Origin: Flavobacterium gyeonganense
GTDB lineage: Bacteria; Bacteroidota; Bacteroidia; Flavobacteriales; Flavobacteriaceae
Assembly (NCBI RefSeq): GCF_029625295.1
Contig: NZ_CP121112.1
Span: forward strand, 1,426,001-1,490,000
Direction of reading: 5' to 3'
DNA length: 64,000 bases
Positions 18,090-26,946 of this stretch are shown here, one piece after another. The notes beneath the pieces were generated by a model. The model saw only the letters and a program-made list of their open reading frames with translations. It did no database searches and was not told the origin of the DNA. Position 1 is the stretch's first letter, and every line of letters begins with the position of its first letter. The position numbers and the translations under genes were made by a program.

Positions 18090-19468
18090 AATTTTTCTCC
18101 TTTTAATACTTTTATAAAATAATCGGCGGTACCTACCTGTCCGCCTTTAAAATTCATTTCTATTCCATTAACCAATTCATTGTCTGAAACTGCCTTGCAA
18201 AGCGGAGCTCCCGGAGCAATTGGCGCTATCATTTCCAATGCCAGAATATCCAGTTCGGATGCTGCGTAACTTGACGTATCACCTCCGGAAAAAAGAATTC
18301 TTTTTAGCGGATCTGCCTTTAAAACTTCTTTGGTGATTCTACCCAAAACACTTCCGTAAAGGGCACTGCATTGTTTCTGAATCTCATTTTCTTTAATGCC
18401 TTTTGACTTAAAATAAGACTCTGTTTCAGCAATACGCGGGTCTTCTGAACCAGTACTGGTATGCAGAATTGTACTTTTACCATTCTTGAAATTGGCTATA
18501 ATTTGCGAAACCGTTTCTTCTATAATTTGTTGCTGATACTGACTATCAACTGCTTTGCTTTCTAATGGAATTTCTAAAAATCCATTTTCTAATGCATATT
18601 CAATTTGTTTAGAAGTAACTGGCGAACAACTCCCCGATAAAACGAGTATGGGCGAAACTTCTCCCGGGGATTCAAATACTATTTCTTTTCCTATGATTTT
18701 TTTATCCTTCCAAGCCAATCCCAAAGCCATTTCGATTCCGGATGAACCTACTGAAAACAATGTTTTTTTGTTTGCCAGTTGATTGAAAACAATTCCTATT
18801 GTTTTGAGATGCTCCTGATTGAAACCGTCAAAAAACAGAATTTCGGCCTGGTTATTTTCAACCGCTTCCAGAACTTCAGAAGTTCCTTTTTCGATTGTGG
18901 TTAAATTGACAAGATTGATGGATTTATCCGTTTGTTTTGCCAGATGCAAAGTCAAATCGCCTTCTAAAGCAGGTGTAACGGGATGTTTGCTCATGGATGG
19001 ATGTCGGTCGATACGGTAAATTTCACCGTTTCCGATAGTTCCCATTCGGGCAAAAAGATTTCCGAACACACAAAAACGCCCCAGATGTGGTGCCGATGGC
19101 GAAACCAAAACGGTTTTTTGATTGAAAACTTCACTCCCGATTTCGATTGCTTTTCCGATGTTGCCGACGTGTGGTGCAGAATCGAAAGTGGAACAGACTT
19201 TATAATGAAAATGATTGGGGGCAAAAATTTTCAGATTTTCAAAGGCAGTATAAAGTTCTGTTTCCATTTCCGACGGTAACATCGACCTGCTCTTTCCGGC
19301 CAGACCAATCGCCTGAATTCCCGGAAAACGATCTATGTCTTTTTGATTCGGTTGTTGCAGAAAGAGTACTGTTTTTACTCCGGCCAGCGTCAGAAATTCC
19401 AGGGCATCAGTCGAGCCTGTAAAATCGTCACCATAATAAGCCAATAGCAATTTTTCTTTTTGGCTCAT
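18086..19468 (-). CDS. Four-carbon acid sugar kinase family protein (DUF1537; OiaK/DtnK-like)
   Basis: 460 residues. The N-terminal domain opens with AYYGDDFTGSTDALEFL, the DUF1537 signature, and the C-terminal nucleotide-binding domain has LFSGGDTSSYAASEL and the end motif GAPLCKAV. The family phosphorylates acid sugars such as erythronate, threonate and 3-oxo-isoapionate with ATP. Its ATG overlaps the stop of the RuBisCO-like gene (TAATG), and the racemase-family gene overlaps its own stop, so three proteins are made from one coupled operon. Paired with a RuBisCO-like protein, the OiaK-type role (3-oxo-isoapionate kinase) is the most likely, by family knowledge. Confidence 0.88.
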   Translation of the reverse strand: MSQKEKLLLAYYGDDFTGSTDALEFLTLAGVKTVLFLQQPNQKDIDRFPGIQAIGLAGKSRSMLPSEMETELYTAFENLKIFAPNHFHYKVCSTFDSAPHVGNIGKAIEIGSEVFNQKTVLVSPSAPHLGRFCVFGNLFARMGTIGNGEIYRIDRHPSMSKHPVTPALEGDLTLHLAKQTDKSINLVNLTTIEKGTSEVLEAVENNQAEILFFDGFNQEHLKTIGIVFNQLANKKTLFSVGSSGIEMALGLAWKDKKIIGKEIVFESPGEVSPILVLSGSCSPVTSKQIEYALENGFLEIPLESKAVDSQYQQQIIEETVSQIIANFKNGKSTILHTSTGSEDPRIAETESYFKSKGIKENEIQKQCSALYGSVLGRITKEVLKADPLKRILFSGGDTSSYAASELDILALEMIAPIAPGAPLCKAVSDNELVNGIEMNFKGGQVGTADYFIKVLKGEKL

Positions 19469-20709
19469 TATTTAGAAAATTTCTTTACCGATTCGGCAAA
19501 TTCAGGATATTTTATTGCCGTTTCTTCTACAGACAACCCATCAACAGCTCCTTTCCAGGCTTGCTGTAAGGCATTTACTCCGGCTTTTGGTCCCATTGGG
19601 TGTGCCAAAATTCCGCCTCCTGCCATGTATAGCAAATCGGTAGTTTGGGTTCTTCGGTAAGTTTCTACGGCTTGTCCGCCCCATTGTCCCGAAGACACTA
19701 CAGGCAATATTTCGTATCCTCCTAAAAAGGGTTTCAAACAGGATTTTATCGACGTCACCACCGAATCATCCGATTCCCAAAATTTATTCTGGATTCCGTT
19801 GACGTGGAGCTGATCGACTCCTGCCAGACGCTGAATTTTTTGATAGGCCGGAAATTCAATTCCCAACAAAGGATGACGGTTCAGCATTCCCCAGCCGTTT
19901 CTGTGACCGTGAATGACGAGTTCGCCCTGATCACAGATTTTCTTTGTTCCCGCCAAGCCTACACTGTTGATACTGACCATCGCACAGCTTCCTCTTTCCT
20001 GATGAATCAAATCGTATTTACGCTGCATTTCGTCAATTTCATCACTGATATTGAACGCATACATTACTTTTTTACCTGTTTTTTGTTCGTTATCGCGAAT
20101 AACTTTCATGATGCCTTTTACACGGTCATCAAAAAAAGAATTGGCTGCCGATCCCATCAGTTCATCGTCTTTAATGAAATCGATTCCGGCATCAATAAGC
20201 GATTTTACTAAAGAGACCGTTTCATCAACACTCATCCCGATGCTTGGTTTTATAATGGTTCCAATCATTGGTCTGTCGGTTACGCCACAGGATAATTTAG
20301 AACCTTTGATTCCGAATTTTGGTCCTTTGAAATGAGTTGCGAAAGAATCCGGCACTTCAAAATCCATTAGTTTTAAACCTGTAAATTGTGTGATTTCGTA
20401 TAGATTCCCCTGTAAAGTACTAATCAGAACCGGCAGATTATAACCAAAGTTTTCTATCGACCAGCTTACTTTTACCCTTGCTTTCTGGTATTTTTTTCCC
20501 GGAATACTTCCTCCCGGAATGGATGGCTCATCTGCCAAATCCAATAATTGAATATCCTCTACCCTTGCGGCAAAACGTTTTTTCAATTCTTCGGTTTCTC
20601 CCGGAACAGACACAAAGGTTCCTGATGACTGTTCACCCGCCAAAACTGCCGCTGCCCGTTCTACCTCATAAGGGGTTTCGATAAGATACTCCGCAAAAAC
20701 TCTTTCCAT
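19468..20709 (-). CDS. RuBisCO-like protein (form IV large-chain homologue), apionate-pathway candidate
   Basis: 413 residues with the RuBisCO large-subunit fold. Key positions compared with RuBisCO: K154 in GTIIKPS (K175; the second lysine, K177, is S156 here), the carbamylation segment K180-D181-D182-E183 (KDDE, intact), H269-R270 in HGHR (H294), H302 (H327), a lysine K309 that may match loop-6 K334, S340-G341, and the phosphate-binding glycines of AGGGILAHPMG. Members of this group act on phosphorylated 3-oxo acid sugars, as decarboxylase (OiaX) or transcarboxylase/hydrolase (XiaX) on 3-oxo-isoapionate 4-phosphate. It is first in the operon; the kinase that would make its substrate overlaps its stop codon. 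True carbon fixation is unlikely: no phosphoribulokinase or small subunit is seen. Confidence 0.88.
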   Translation of the reverse strand: MERVFAEYLIETPYEVERAAAVLAGEQSSGTFVSVPGETEELKKRFAARVEDIQLLDLADEPSIPGGSIPGKKYQKARVKVSWSIENFGYNLPVLISTLQGNLYEITQFTGLKLMDFEVPDSFATHFKGPKFGIKGSKLSCGVTDRPMIGTIIKPSIGMSVDETVSLVKSLIDAGIDFIKDDELMGSAANSFFDDRVKGIMKVIRDNEQKTGKKVMYAFNISDEIDEMQRKYDLIHQERGSCAMVSINSVGLAGTKKICDQGELVIHGHRNGWGMLNRHPLLGIEFPAYQKIQRLAGVDQLHVNGIQNKFWESDDSVVTSIKSCLKPFLGGYEILPVVSSGQWGGQAVETYRRTQTTDLLYMAGGGILAHPMGPKAGVNALQQAWKGAVDGLSVEETAIKYPEFAESVKKFSK

Positions 20710-20841
20710 TGTACTTCATTTATTAAGAAATTCTAAATAAATGAATTTATAGGGAGTAAGTGTCCTGCTGTGTGCTGTTCCAGGAAAGATTATTTTGAAT
20801 AATATAAAAATTATATTTATTTACTTTTATGACAAAACCTG

Positions 20842-21204
20842 CTAAATCCGCAAAATCTTTTCCATTTTTTTGCCTATAGCCAGTTCATCTACCAATTTAT
20901 CTAAGTAACGTACCTGACGCATCAACGAATTCTCGATTTCCTCAATGCGGTACCCGCAGATTACACCCGTAATGAGCGAAGCATTAGGATTGAGACTGGC
21001 TTTTTCAAAAAAGTCTTTAAAGGTTATTTTTTGATCAATCAGTTCTTGTAATTTCTTTTCGTCATATCCCGTCAACCATTCGATGACCTGATGCAATTCG
21101 GCTATGGTTCTGCCTTTTTTCTCCACTTTAGTTACATAATGCGGATAAACCGAAGCAAATGTCATTTGGGCTACACGTTCATTTTGTTTGTCATTAGGTG
21201 TCAT
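20842..21204 (-). CDS. DUF2200 family protein
   Basis: 120 residues matching DUF2200 from start ([25 protein letters not shown]) to end ([25 protein letters not shown]). It is a small soluble cytoplasmic protein of unknown function. The family is widespread and stress-associated at most; no role in the neighbouring catabolic operon is implied. It sits between the RuBisCO-like gene and the divergent MFS gene. Confidence 0.85.
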   Translation of the reverse strand: MTPNDKQNERVAQMTFASVYPHYVTKVEKKGRTIAELHQVIEWLTGYDEKKLQELIDQKITFKDFFEKASLNPNASLITGVICGYRIEEIENSLMRQVRYLDKLVDELAIGKKMEKILRI

Positions 21205-21392
21205 AAGCTTTTTTGAATTACATTAATCTGATTATCAATACGAATATAACAGTTTCCTTGTAAATATTGTAACAACATCTACTCATTTCTATAGTTTATC
21301 AAGGCACACATTACATCTAAGTTAGATAGCAAAACAATTCTTTCCTCTGCGTTTGAATTTGTATATTCGCCACATTATTTTGAAAAAGAAGA

Positions 21393-22655
21393 ATGATTGC
21401 AAAATTGAATGAAAAAAAATCCTATCCATGGATTGTGGTTGGCTTGTTGTGGTTTGTAGCGTTATTGAATTATTTAGACCGACAAATGCTTTCGACTATG
21501 AAGTCAGCCATGATGGATGACATTCCTGAATTGGCCAAAGCTGAAAATTTTGGTCTTTTAATGGCTATTTTCCTTTGGATATATGCGCTTATGAGCCCTG
21601 TTTCCGGAATTATAGCGGATCGGTTTAACCGAAAAAGAATCATTATTGGAAGTCTTTTTATCTGGTCCGGGGTTACTATGGCGATGGGTTATGCCACAAC
21701 TTTCAATCAGATTTACATTTTGCGTGGCATTATGGGGTTTAGTGAAGCTTTTTATATTCCGGCCGCATTATCCTTAATTGCAGATTACCATCAGGAAAAA
21801 ACGCGCTCTTTTGCGATTGCAATTCATACTACCGGAATTTATTTAGGGCAGGCGCTGGGTGGTTTTGGAGCCACTATTTCTAAGCATTTTTCCTGGCATT
21901 TCAGCTTTCACTCCGTAGGTTTACTCGGTGTACTTTACAGTTTAGTACTGATCTTTTTTCTACAGGAAAAGAAAACGTACTTTTTTGATTCCACAAAAAA
22001 GTCATCTACAATCTCTGAATTCAGGCAGATGTTCAAGGGATTGGGAATATTATTTGGTAATATTTCCTTTTGGGTTTTACTCTTTTATTTCGCTTCACCA
22101 AGTTTACCGGGCTGGGCGGCCAAAAACTGGTTACCGACCTTATTTACTGAAACGTTACATTTAGACATGGCTCTGGCGGGCCCCATTGCAACGGTTACCA
22201 TTTCGATGTCTTCTTTTTTTGGTGTTTTAATTGGCGGTGCTATTTCAGACAGATGGGTGATGAAACATCTTAAAGGAAGAATTTACACCAGCGCTATTGG
22301 ATTGTTTCTTACCATTCCGGCATTGTTTTTATTTGGCTACTGCTGTGACACAGCAGCTATTATTTTTGGCGCTATCCTTTTTGGACTTGGATTTGGAATA
22401 TACGACACCAACAATATGCCTATTCTTTGTCAGTTTGTTGCGCCTCGCTACCGTGCTACCGGATATGGAATTATGAATTTCGTAGGTATTTCAGCCGGAG
22501 CTGTTATCACCGAGTTTTTAGGAAAAGCCGCTGATAATGGCGGAATGAGACACGTTTTTGTACTGCTGTTATTTGTAGTTTTGAGTGCCATCATTTTACA
22601 ACTGGTTAGCCTGCATCCAAAAACTATAGATATGACTGAGGGGAGTGAACTTTAA
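21393..22655 (+). CDS. MFS transporter, sugar acid/hexuronate type
   Basis: 420 residues with twelve membrane helices of the anion:cation symporter branch of the major facilitator superfamily. The opening LLWFVALLNYLDRQMLSTMK and the loop motif GIIADRFNRKRIIIGS are typical of ExuT/GudP-like importers. It is divergent from the RuBisCO-like/kinase operon (with the DUF2200 gene between) and may import the acid sugar used there, or a uronic acid from pectin. The plus-strand ATG at 21393 has the upstream AGAAG as a possible ribosome binding site. Confidence 0.88.
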   Translation: MIAKLNEKKSYPWIVVGLLWFVALLNYLDRQMLSTMKSAMMDDIPELAKAENFGLLMAIFLWIYALMSPVSGIIADRFNRKRIIIGSLFIWSGVTMAMGYATTFNQIYILRGIMGFSEAFYIPAALSLIADYHQEKTRSFAIAIHTTGIYLGQALGGFGATISKHFSWHFSFHSVGLLGVLYSLVLIFFLQEKKTYFFDSTKKSSTISEFRQMFKGLGILFGNISFWVLLFYFASPSLPGWAAKNWLPTLFTETLHLDMALAGPIATVTISMSSFFGVLIGGAISDRWVMKHLKGRIYTSAIGLFLTIPALFLFGYCCDTAAIIFGAILFGLGFGIYDTNNMPILCQFVAPRYRATGYGIMNFVGISAGAVITEFLGKAADNGGMRHVFVLLLFVVLSAIILQLVSLHPKTIDMTEGSEL

Positions 22656-22803
22656 ACCAGAGTAATTATTAGTAATGCAACAAAGTTAAAAAATTAAACC
22701 ATGAGTAGAATTATGCATTACAAACACTTATTTTACTCTTAAAAAGTAAATAGACACTCGTTGCAAAGAAACAGATTGAAGGTTTACTTCAAGTGGTTTC
22801 AAA

Positions 22804-25800
22804 TTAACTTTGTTTATTTTTTATCCGATCAATAACATTCAATGGATTAAAATCAGGAGGTAAAACTTTAAAACTTTTATCGTCTTTTGTTAGATTATAT
22901 TTTTTTCTTTGAAATTCTCTTAATTTATCTATTTCAATGGTACCTATGACTGTTACATTATTCTCTCCCCCTTTCAACTTCACAATATCTTTTTTATATG
23001 TTTCAGTTGGTTGTGAAATCCTAGTATCTCCATAATGACTTGAATTTACTTGGATAACATAGCAATGTAAATCTCTAGAAACAGATTCTACTAAATTAGA
23101 AAAATAGTTTAAATCTTTATTATATTCAACAGCGACTAATAAATCTATTTTATTCTTAATTAAACTTCTATGAGCAATATTCGCAAGTTCAAAACAATAG
23201 AAAACTGAAAAATAAATATTTTTCCAATTAAAAATATGATATCTAGAATATTGTGTTTGAGGAATTAAGCAATGATTTCCAATTATTACATCTTCTTCAT
23301 GTGGAGCATAATGATTTTTTAATCTAAATACAACCGTTGCATCTTTATAACCATCAATATTAATCGGCATAATTGTTACAACAAAATTGAAGGCAATATT
23401 ATTAACAGTTATATGCTCTAATCCCGTAATTAATAAACTTTCATTTTTTTCAGAGTACCGAACTAAGCTAGATAATATTTCAATTGGGATAAAGAATTCA
23501 GGAAAAACAACAATATCTGAATTGTTTTTTCTTGTTGATTTTAGAAAATCAACTAAATCTTGATATCTTTCATTTGATATATTTGGTCTATTTCTTAATG
23601 CATCTAATATATTTTTGTCATTTACAAATGTATTTGCAACAGACACTTTAGGTTTTGATAGTTTATTTTTAAGATTTGAATTCGTTTTAATTGAAATCAA
23701 CTCATCTTGGTCTCCAGAAGAAAATTCAAAAAATTTATTTTTATATGAATCAATCGAATCCTCAAATATATCTTTTAACTTATGTTTAATATTCCCCAAT
23801 TTAAATCTTTCAAAAGCGGTATCTAGAAAATGTATTTCATCTTCATTTTCTTGGTCAATACTTAAGTCAGCAATATTTGTTTTCAAATTACCCGCTGATA
23901 TTTGTAAACTTTTTTCTTTTAAATCAGTAAAAAGTTGAGAAATTGTACATTCCCAAAATTTCAGCGGTCTAGGTGAATTTTCAATTAAATATTCATCAAT
24001 GGTATAGTTTTCTATCTTGAAATTATAATTTATTAAATTTATTTCCCCCTCATAACTTTCTTTTGTGTAATTAAGCAACGGAATTGAAACATAATGATGT
24101 CTCATCATATTTGTTTTTCTATATCTCAATGCCCAAGGAGAATTACTTCTAGTAATTTCACTAAAAAAAGAGTACAAATATTCTGCCTCGATAGCATTGG
24201 TTCTATATTCGAAGTTTTTGAATATTTTTTTATCCTTACTGATAAATTTAGGATTTAATGAAAGTACTAATTCATGTGCATTATCTAAATAATTAATAAG
24301 CGAATCTATGATAGAAATGTATTTAACTTTTGTTTTCAAAAAAGTTGATTCATCTTTTCCTATTTTTAAAATTTCCTCAATACAATCGAAATAGAAATCC
24401 ACATATTCTTTTGGCTTATCATTTACCATCAAATAAGTAAAAATTTTTTCCCAAATTTTATAAAACTCTATGCAATTCTGACCTTTAAAAACTTTTAAAA
24501 GTTTAATTATTTCATCATCTGAAACATTCTTCTTATGCTTAATTGCGCCTAATATTTTATTTGTTAGATAAACTGTAAGACCATATCTATTTTCCTTATA
24601 ATCTTTTAATGTTCTAATTTTACCTTCAGAATCAGTGTAATTTAAATAAAATGCATTTTTATCAAATTCTCCTAAATTCTCATTATCATCAGGTAAATCA
24701 CGAAATTCACTTGACCTATAATTTAATTCTTGTTTGAGTTTATCTATTACTAAATCTGACTCTTCCGAATAAAAATAATACATGAGCGTTTTGTCGGGTT
24801 GACAGTACAGGGAATCATATTTGTCAATTTTTATTATTCGTGAATCATTTTCAGGAATAATTTTTAAAATAGGATATAAATTTTGCAATAAATACTTTTC
24901 AACTGTTGTTAAACTATTATCACTATATTGTATATCAAAATTAAATTCCTCTTTAATTTTTTTATTATAGTTATCATAATCAAACTTATAATCTTGATAT
25001 ATTGAATTAGTATCCTCTTTGTCATTTGGTTCTGAAAAGACAATTAATATATCATCAACATACCTCCCGTAATAAGCAGGTTTATATTTCTTACACATTA
25101 CTTTATCAAAATCATTTAGATAGTGATTAGCAATAACATACGATGAAAGTAGTCCGATTGGCAAAATTGATTTTTCATCTAATTCAGACGAAAAGTCTTT
25201 TGGTAATTGATATTTCGCTAATTTATTTGAATATATTTGATGTACTGTCTTCAAAATAATATTTACACTGTCATTATCCTTATTTGAAAAATATAAATTC
25301 AAATCAATTCTAGTCGAGTGGTAATAATCTTTTATATCAAGATTAATAAAAAGTGCATTTTTATTGTTCTTTAATAAGTCTTGGGCAGTTGAAACAGATT
25401 CATCTCTCCATTGTTGGTATTGACTAAAATAAGGTTTAAAAAGAGTTGAACTTTTTATTACTCCAGTTTTTTCTTTATTTAAAAGTAATCTATTTCCTTT
25501 GCAAACATCTAATAACTCCGAATCAAATTTATATCCACTTTTAATTATCCACATAACTGAAAATAAATGAATTTCTATTGGAACATCAATAAAGGCAGTT
25601 ATTTTTTCTAATAAATATTTTTCTTCTGTTTTTTTATTTGTAATAAAATTTTCATCAATATTGTTTTTATTTGATTTAAATTTTTTAGGAAAGAAAGATG
25701 CATCAATTGATTTATAAAGATATTTTATAAATTGATTTTCTTCATTAAAATTATTCAACTCGTCAAGTATTCTGTCGAATTTAATTTTTAAATTTGATTC

Positions 25801-26016
25801 AATCGTTTTTTCTTTAACATTAAAAATATTTTTTAATAAATCCTTTTTATTTGAATAAGGCTCTGAAATTCCCCAATTGATATGAAAGTCAGAATCTTTC
25901 TTTGTATCAGTTTCAAATTCAACTAATTTTTGCCTTAATAATAATTCCGCATTGTCATAATATATGTAAGTTTTAAGTTTATTATATGCTAATTCAATAT
26001 CTTCAAGTGTATACAT
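22804..26016 (-). CDS. drt1: Reverse transcriptase-nitrilase fusion, defence-associated (DRT1/UG1 type)
   Basis: 1070 residues in three parts. An N-terminal helical region (1-180) leads into a reverse transcriptase: motif A ALFINLDIKDYY with D227, the ILPIGLLSSYVIANHYL motif at 284-300, and the catalytic YVDD at 319-322. A long helical middle follows (about 400-790). The C-terminus (795-1040) is a carbon-nitrogen hydrolase/nitrilase domain with the full Glu-Lys-Cys triad: E840 in VVFPE, K900 in RLKNHYAPHEE, C941 in FYCFELA. This RT-plus-nitrilase order defines type 1 defence-associated reverse transcriptases (UG1), reported to protect against phage as single genes. The coding sequence is visibly more AT-rich than its neighbours, and a toxin-antitoxin pair lies upstream, so lateral acquisition is likely. 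It is not a retron or group II intron protein: no msr/msd-like or intron domain is seen beside it. Confidence 0.88.
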   Translation of the reverse strand: MYTLEDIELAYNKLKTYIYYDNAELLLRQKLVEFETDTKKDSDFHINWGISEPYSNKKDLLKNIFNVKEKTIESNLKIKFDRILDELNNFNEENQFIKYLYKSIDASFFPKKFKSNKNNIDENFITNKKTEEKYLLEKITAFIDVPIEIHLFSVMWIIKSGYKFDSELLDVCKGNRLLLNKEKTGVIKSSTLFKPYFSQYQQWRDESVSTAQDLLKNNKNALFINLDIKDYYHSTRIDLNLYFSNKDNDSVNIILKTVHQIYSNKLAKYQLPKDFSSELDEKSILPIGLLSSYVIANHYLNDFDKVMCKKYKPAYYGRYVDDILIVFSEPNDKEDTNSIYQDYKFDYDNYNKKIKEEFNFDIQYSDNSLTTVEKYLLQNLYPILKIIPENDSRIIKIDKYDSLYCQPDKTLMYYFYSEESDLVIDKLKQELNYRSSEFRDLPDDNENLGEFDKNAFYLNYTDSEGKIRTLKDYKENRYGLTVYLTNKILGAIKHKKNVSDDEIIKLLKVFKGQNCIEFYKIWEKIFTYLMVNDKPKEYVDFYFDCIEEILKIGKDESTFLKTKVKYISIIDSLINYLDNAHELVLSLNPKFISKDKKIFKNFEYRTNAIEAEYLYSFFSEITRSNSPWALRYRKTNMMRHHYVSIPLLNYTKESYEGEINLINYNFKIENYTIDEYLIENSPRPLKFWECTISQLFTDLKEKSLQISAGNLKTNIADLSIDQENEDEIHFLDTAFERFKLGNIKHKLKDIFEDSIDSYKNKFFEFSSGDQDELISIKTNSNLKNKLSKPKVSVANTFVNDKNILDALRNRPNISNERYQDLVDFLKSTRKNNSDIVVFPEFFIPIEILSSLVRYSEKNESLLITGLEHITVNNIAFNFVVTIMPINIDGYKDATVVFRLKNHYAPHEEDVIIGNHCLIPQTQYSRYHIFNWKNIYFSVFYCFELANIAHRSLIKNKIDLLVAVEYNKDLNYFSNLVESVSRDLHCYVIQVNSSHYGDTRISQPTETYKKDIVKLKGGENNVTVIGTIEIDKLREFQRKKYNLTKDDKSFKVLPPDFNPLNVIDRIKNKQS

Positions 26017-26194
26017 TTTTTCAATATTTATAAAATTTACTCAATTTATAGACAAACTAATATCTTATTATTAAGGTTCTAAAGTCCTAATTTTCTTCAA
26101 ACATTTATTAGTTTTATTTACGAATATAATCCAAATTTTATTACAAATTACAAACCTGAAAACACCCAAAAAATCTCTTCTTAAACCAACTCCC

Positions 26195-26286
26195 GCATAA
26201 GCGATGGAAATGGCATCCTTTTCTTTTCCTTCTTTAGGAAAAGAAAAGATATAATGGACAGCCCGACCCTTGTGGTTATGCCCAAA
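26195..26286 (+). repeat. Structured repeat, family D copy 3 (GCATAA...TTATGC)
   Basis: The unit begins GCATAAGCGAT and ends GGTTATGCCC. The inner stem TTTTCTTTTCCT pairs with AGGAAAAGAAAA, followed by the conserved GATATAATGGACAGCCCGACC. The outer pair GCATAA/TTATGC replaces GCGTGA/TCACGC of other copies. It lies 178 bases upstream of the reverse transcriptase start and downstream of the toxin gene; a 77-codon frame across it is a by-product. Confidence 0.75.
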
Positions 26287-26314
26287 AATAAAAATTACAC
26301 CCAAAATATTTTCA

Positions 26315-26344
26315 ATAAAAAAGGCTGCCCTTTAAGACAACCTT
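26315..26344 (-). terminator. Terminator of the toxin-antitoxin operon
   Basis: On the minus strand AAGGTTGTC pairs, with two G-U wobbles, with GGCAGCCTT and is followed by six T. It lies just after the toxin stop codon. Confidence 0.75.
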
Positions 26345-26361
26345 AGAATTATTTTGGATAT

Positions 26362-26679
26362 TTATTTTGTTCTTTTAATTTTTGCCGGATTCTGCCTGGT
26401 ATCAAAAACATCGGCAATCATTATTTGTTTTTGTTTGGAATCGATGGTGTAAATGATTTTATAATTCTCGCAGATTAAGTATCGATATTCATTTTCTCTG
26501 TCAAGCAATAATTCTTCTACTTGGGTAATCTCAGGATGCGAAAGGATTTTATTTGGTTCCAGAATGATTTTCTCAATTACATTTTTTGCGACTTGTAAAC
26601 TTGCATTTTCAATATAATACTCAAAAATTTTGTCTAATTCAGTTTCTGCAAAATCCGACCAGATTATTTTAAAAGCCAT
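26362..26679 (-). CDS. RelE/ParE family toxin
   Basis: 105 residues of the type II RelE/ParE toxin fold: MAFKIIWSDFAETELDKIFEYY at the start, a central VEELLLDRENEYRYLICENYKIIY and a final strand IMIADVFDTRQNPAKI. ParE members poison gyrase and RelE members cleave mRNA; the helix-rich start and the DTRQNP ending fit the ParE-like side better. It overlaps the antitoxin stop by one base (TAATG), the usual coupling. A terminator closes the pair. Confidence 0.85.
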   Translation of the reverse strand: MAFKIIWSDFAETELDKIFEYYIENASLQVAKNVIEKIILEPNKILSHPEITQVEELLLDRENEYRYLICENYKIIYTIDSKQKQIMIADVFDTRQNPAKIKRTK

Positions 26680-26900
26680 TATTTATACTTTGATAAAAGC
26701 TCTTCACTGGTCTTGAATTTACCATTCTTAAAGTCATTTTCTGACTGGTCGATTCGTGAATTTAATTCAGCAACAGACATAGGTTTTGTATTTTTTTGCA
26801 TCTTACTTTTTAGCAAATTTTCGAACTGAGAAACTAATTCTTCGCTTTGAAGTTTTAGGAACTCCTGTACAAATTCAATTTTTCTAGTTTGCAAATCCAT
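26679..26900 (-). CDS. Antitoxin of a type II toxin-antitoxin pair
   Basis: 73 residues, first gene of the pair, with a helical coiled-coil-like N-terminus (KIEFVQEFLKLQSEELVSQFENLL) and a flexible acidic C-terminus (SVAELNSRIDQSENDFKNGK) that would wrap the toxin. No clear DNA-binding helix-turn-helix is visible, which is common for this short Bacteroidota antitoxin type. Adjacent to the reverse transcriptase gene, it makes a small defence/addiction islet. Confidence 0.8.
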   Translation of the reverse strand: MDLQTRKIEFVQEFLKLQSEELVSQFENLLKSKMQKNTKPMSVAELNSRIDQSENDFKNGKFKTSEELLSKYK

Positions 26901-26946
26901 GGCATCATATTTTATTCAAAAATACAAAATTATTTTCCTGAAACAC

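Noticed and set aside
19468..20709. True carbon-fixing RuBisCO
   Set aside because: The second active-site lysine (K177) is Ser, there is no small subunit or phosphoribulokinase, and a DUF1537 kinase is coupled to it; this is a form IV RuBisCO-like protein.
22804..26016. Retron or group II intron reverse transcriptase
   Set aside because: No intron-encoded maturase or nuclease domain and no msr/msd-like inverted repeat beside it; the C-terminal nitrilase domain fits DRT1/UG1.
26071..26304. 77-codon minus-strand frame upstream of the RT
   Set aside because: It is made of family D repeat sequence (the same peptide words occur in the 80-codon frame at 15789-16031), so it is not a gene.
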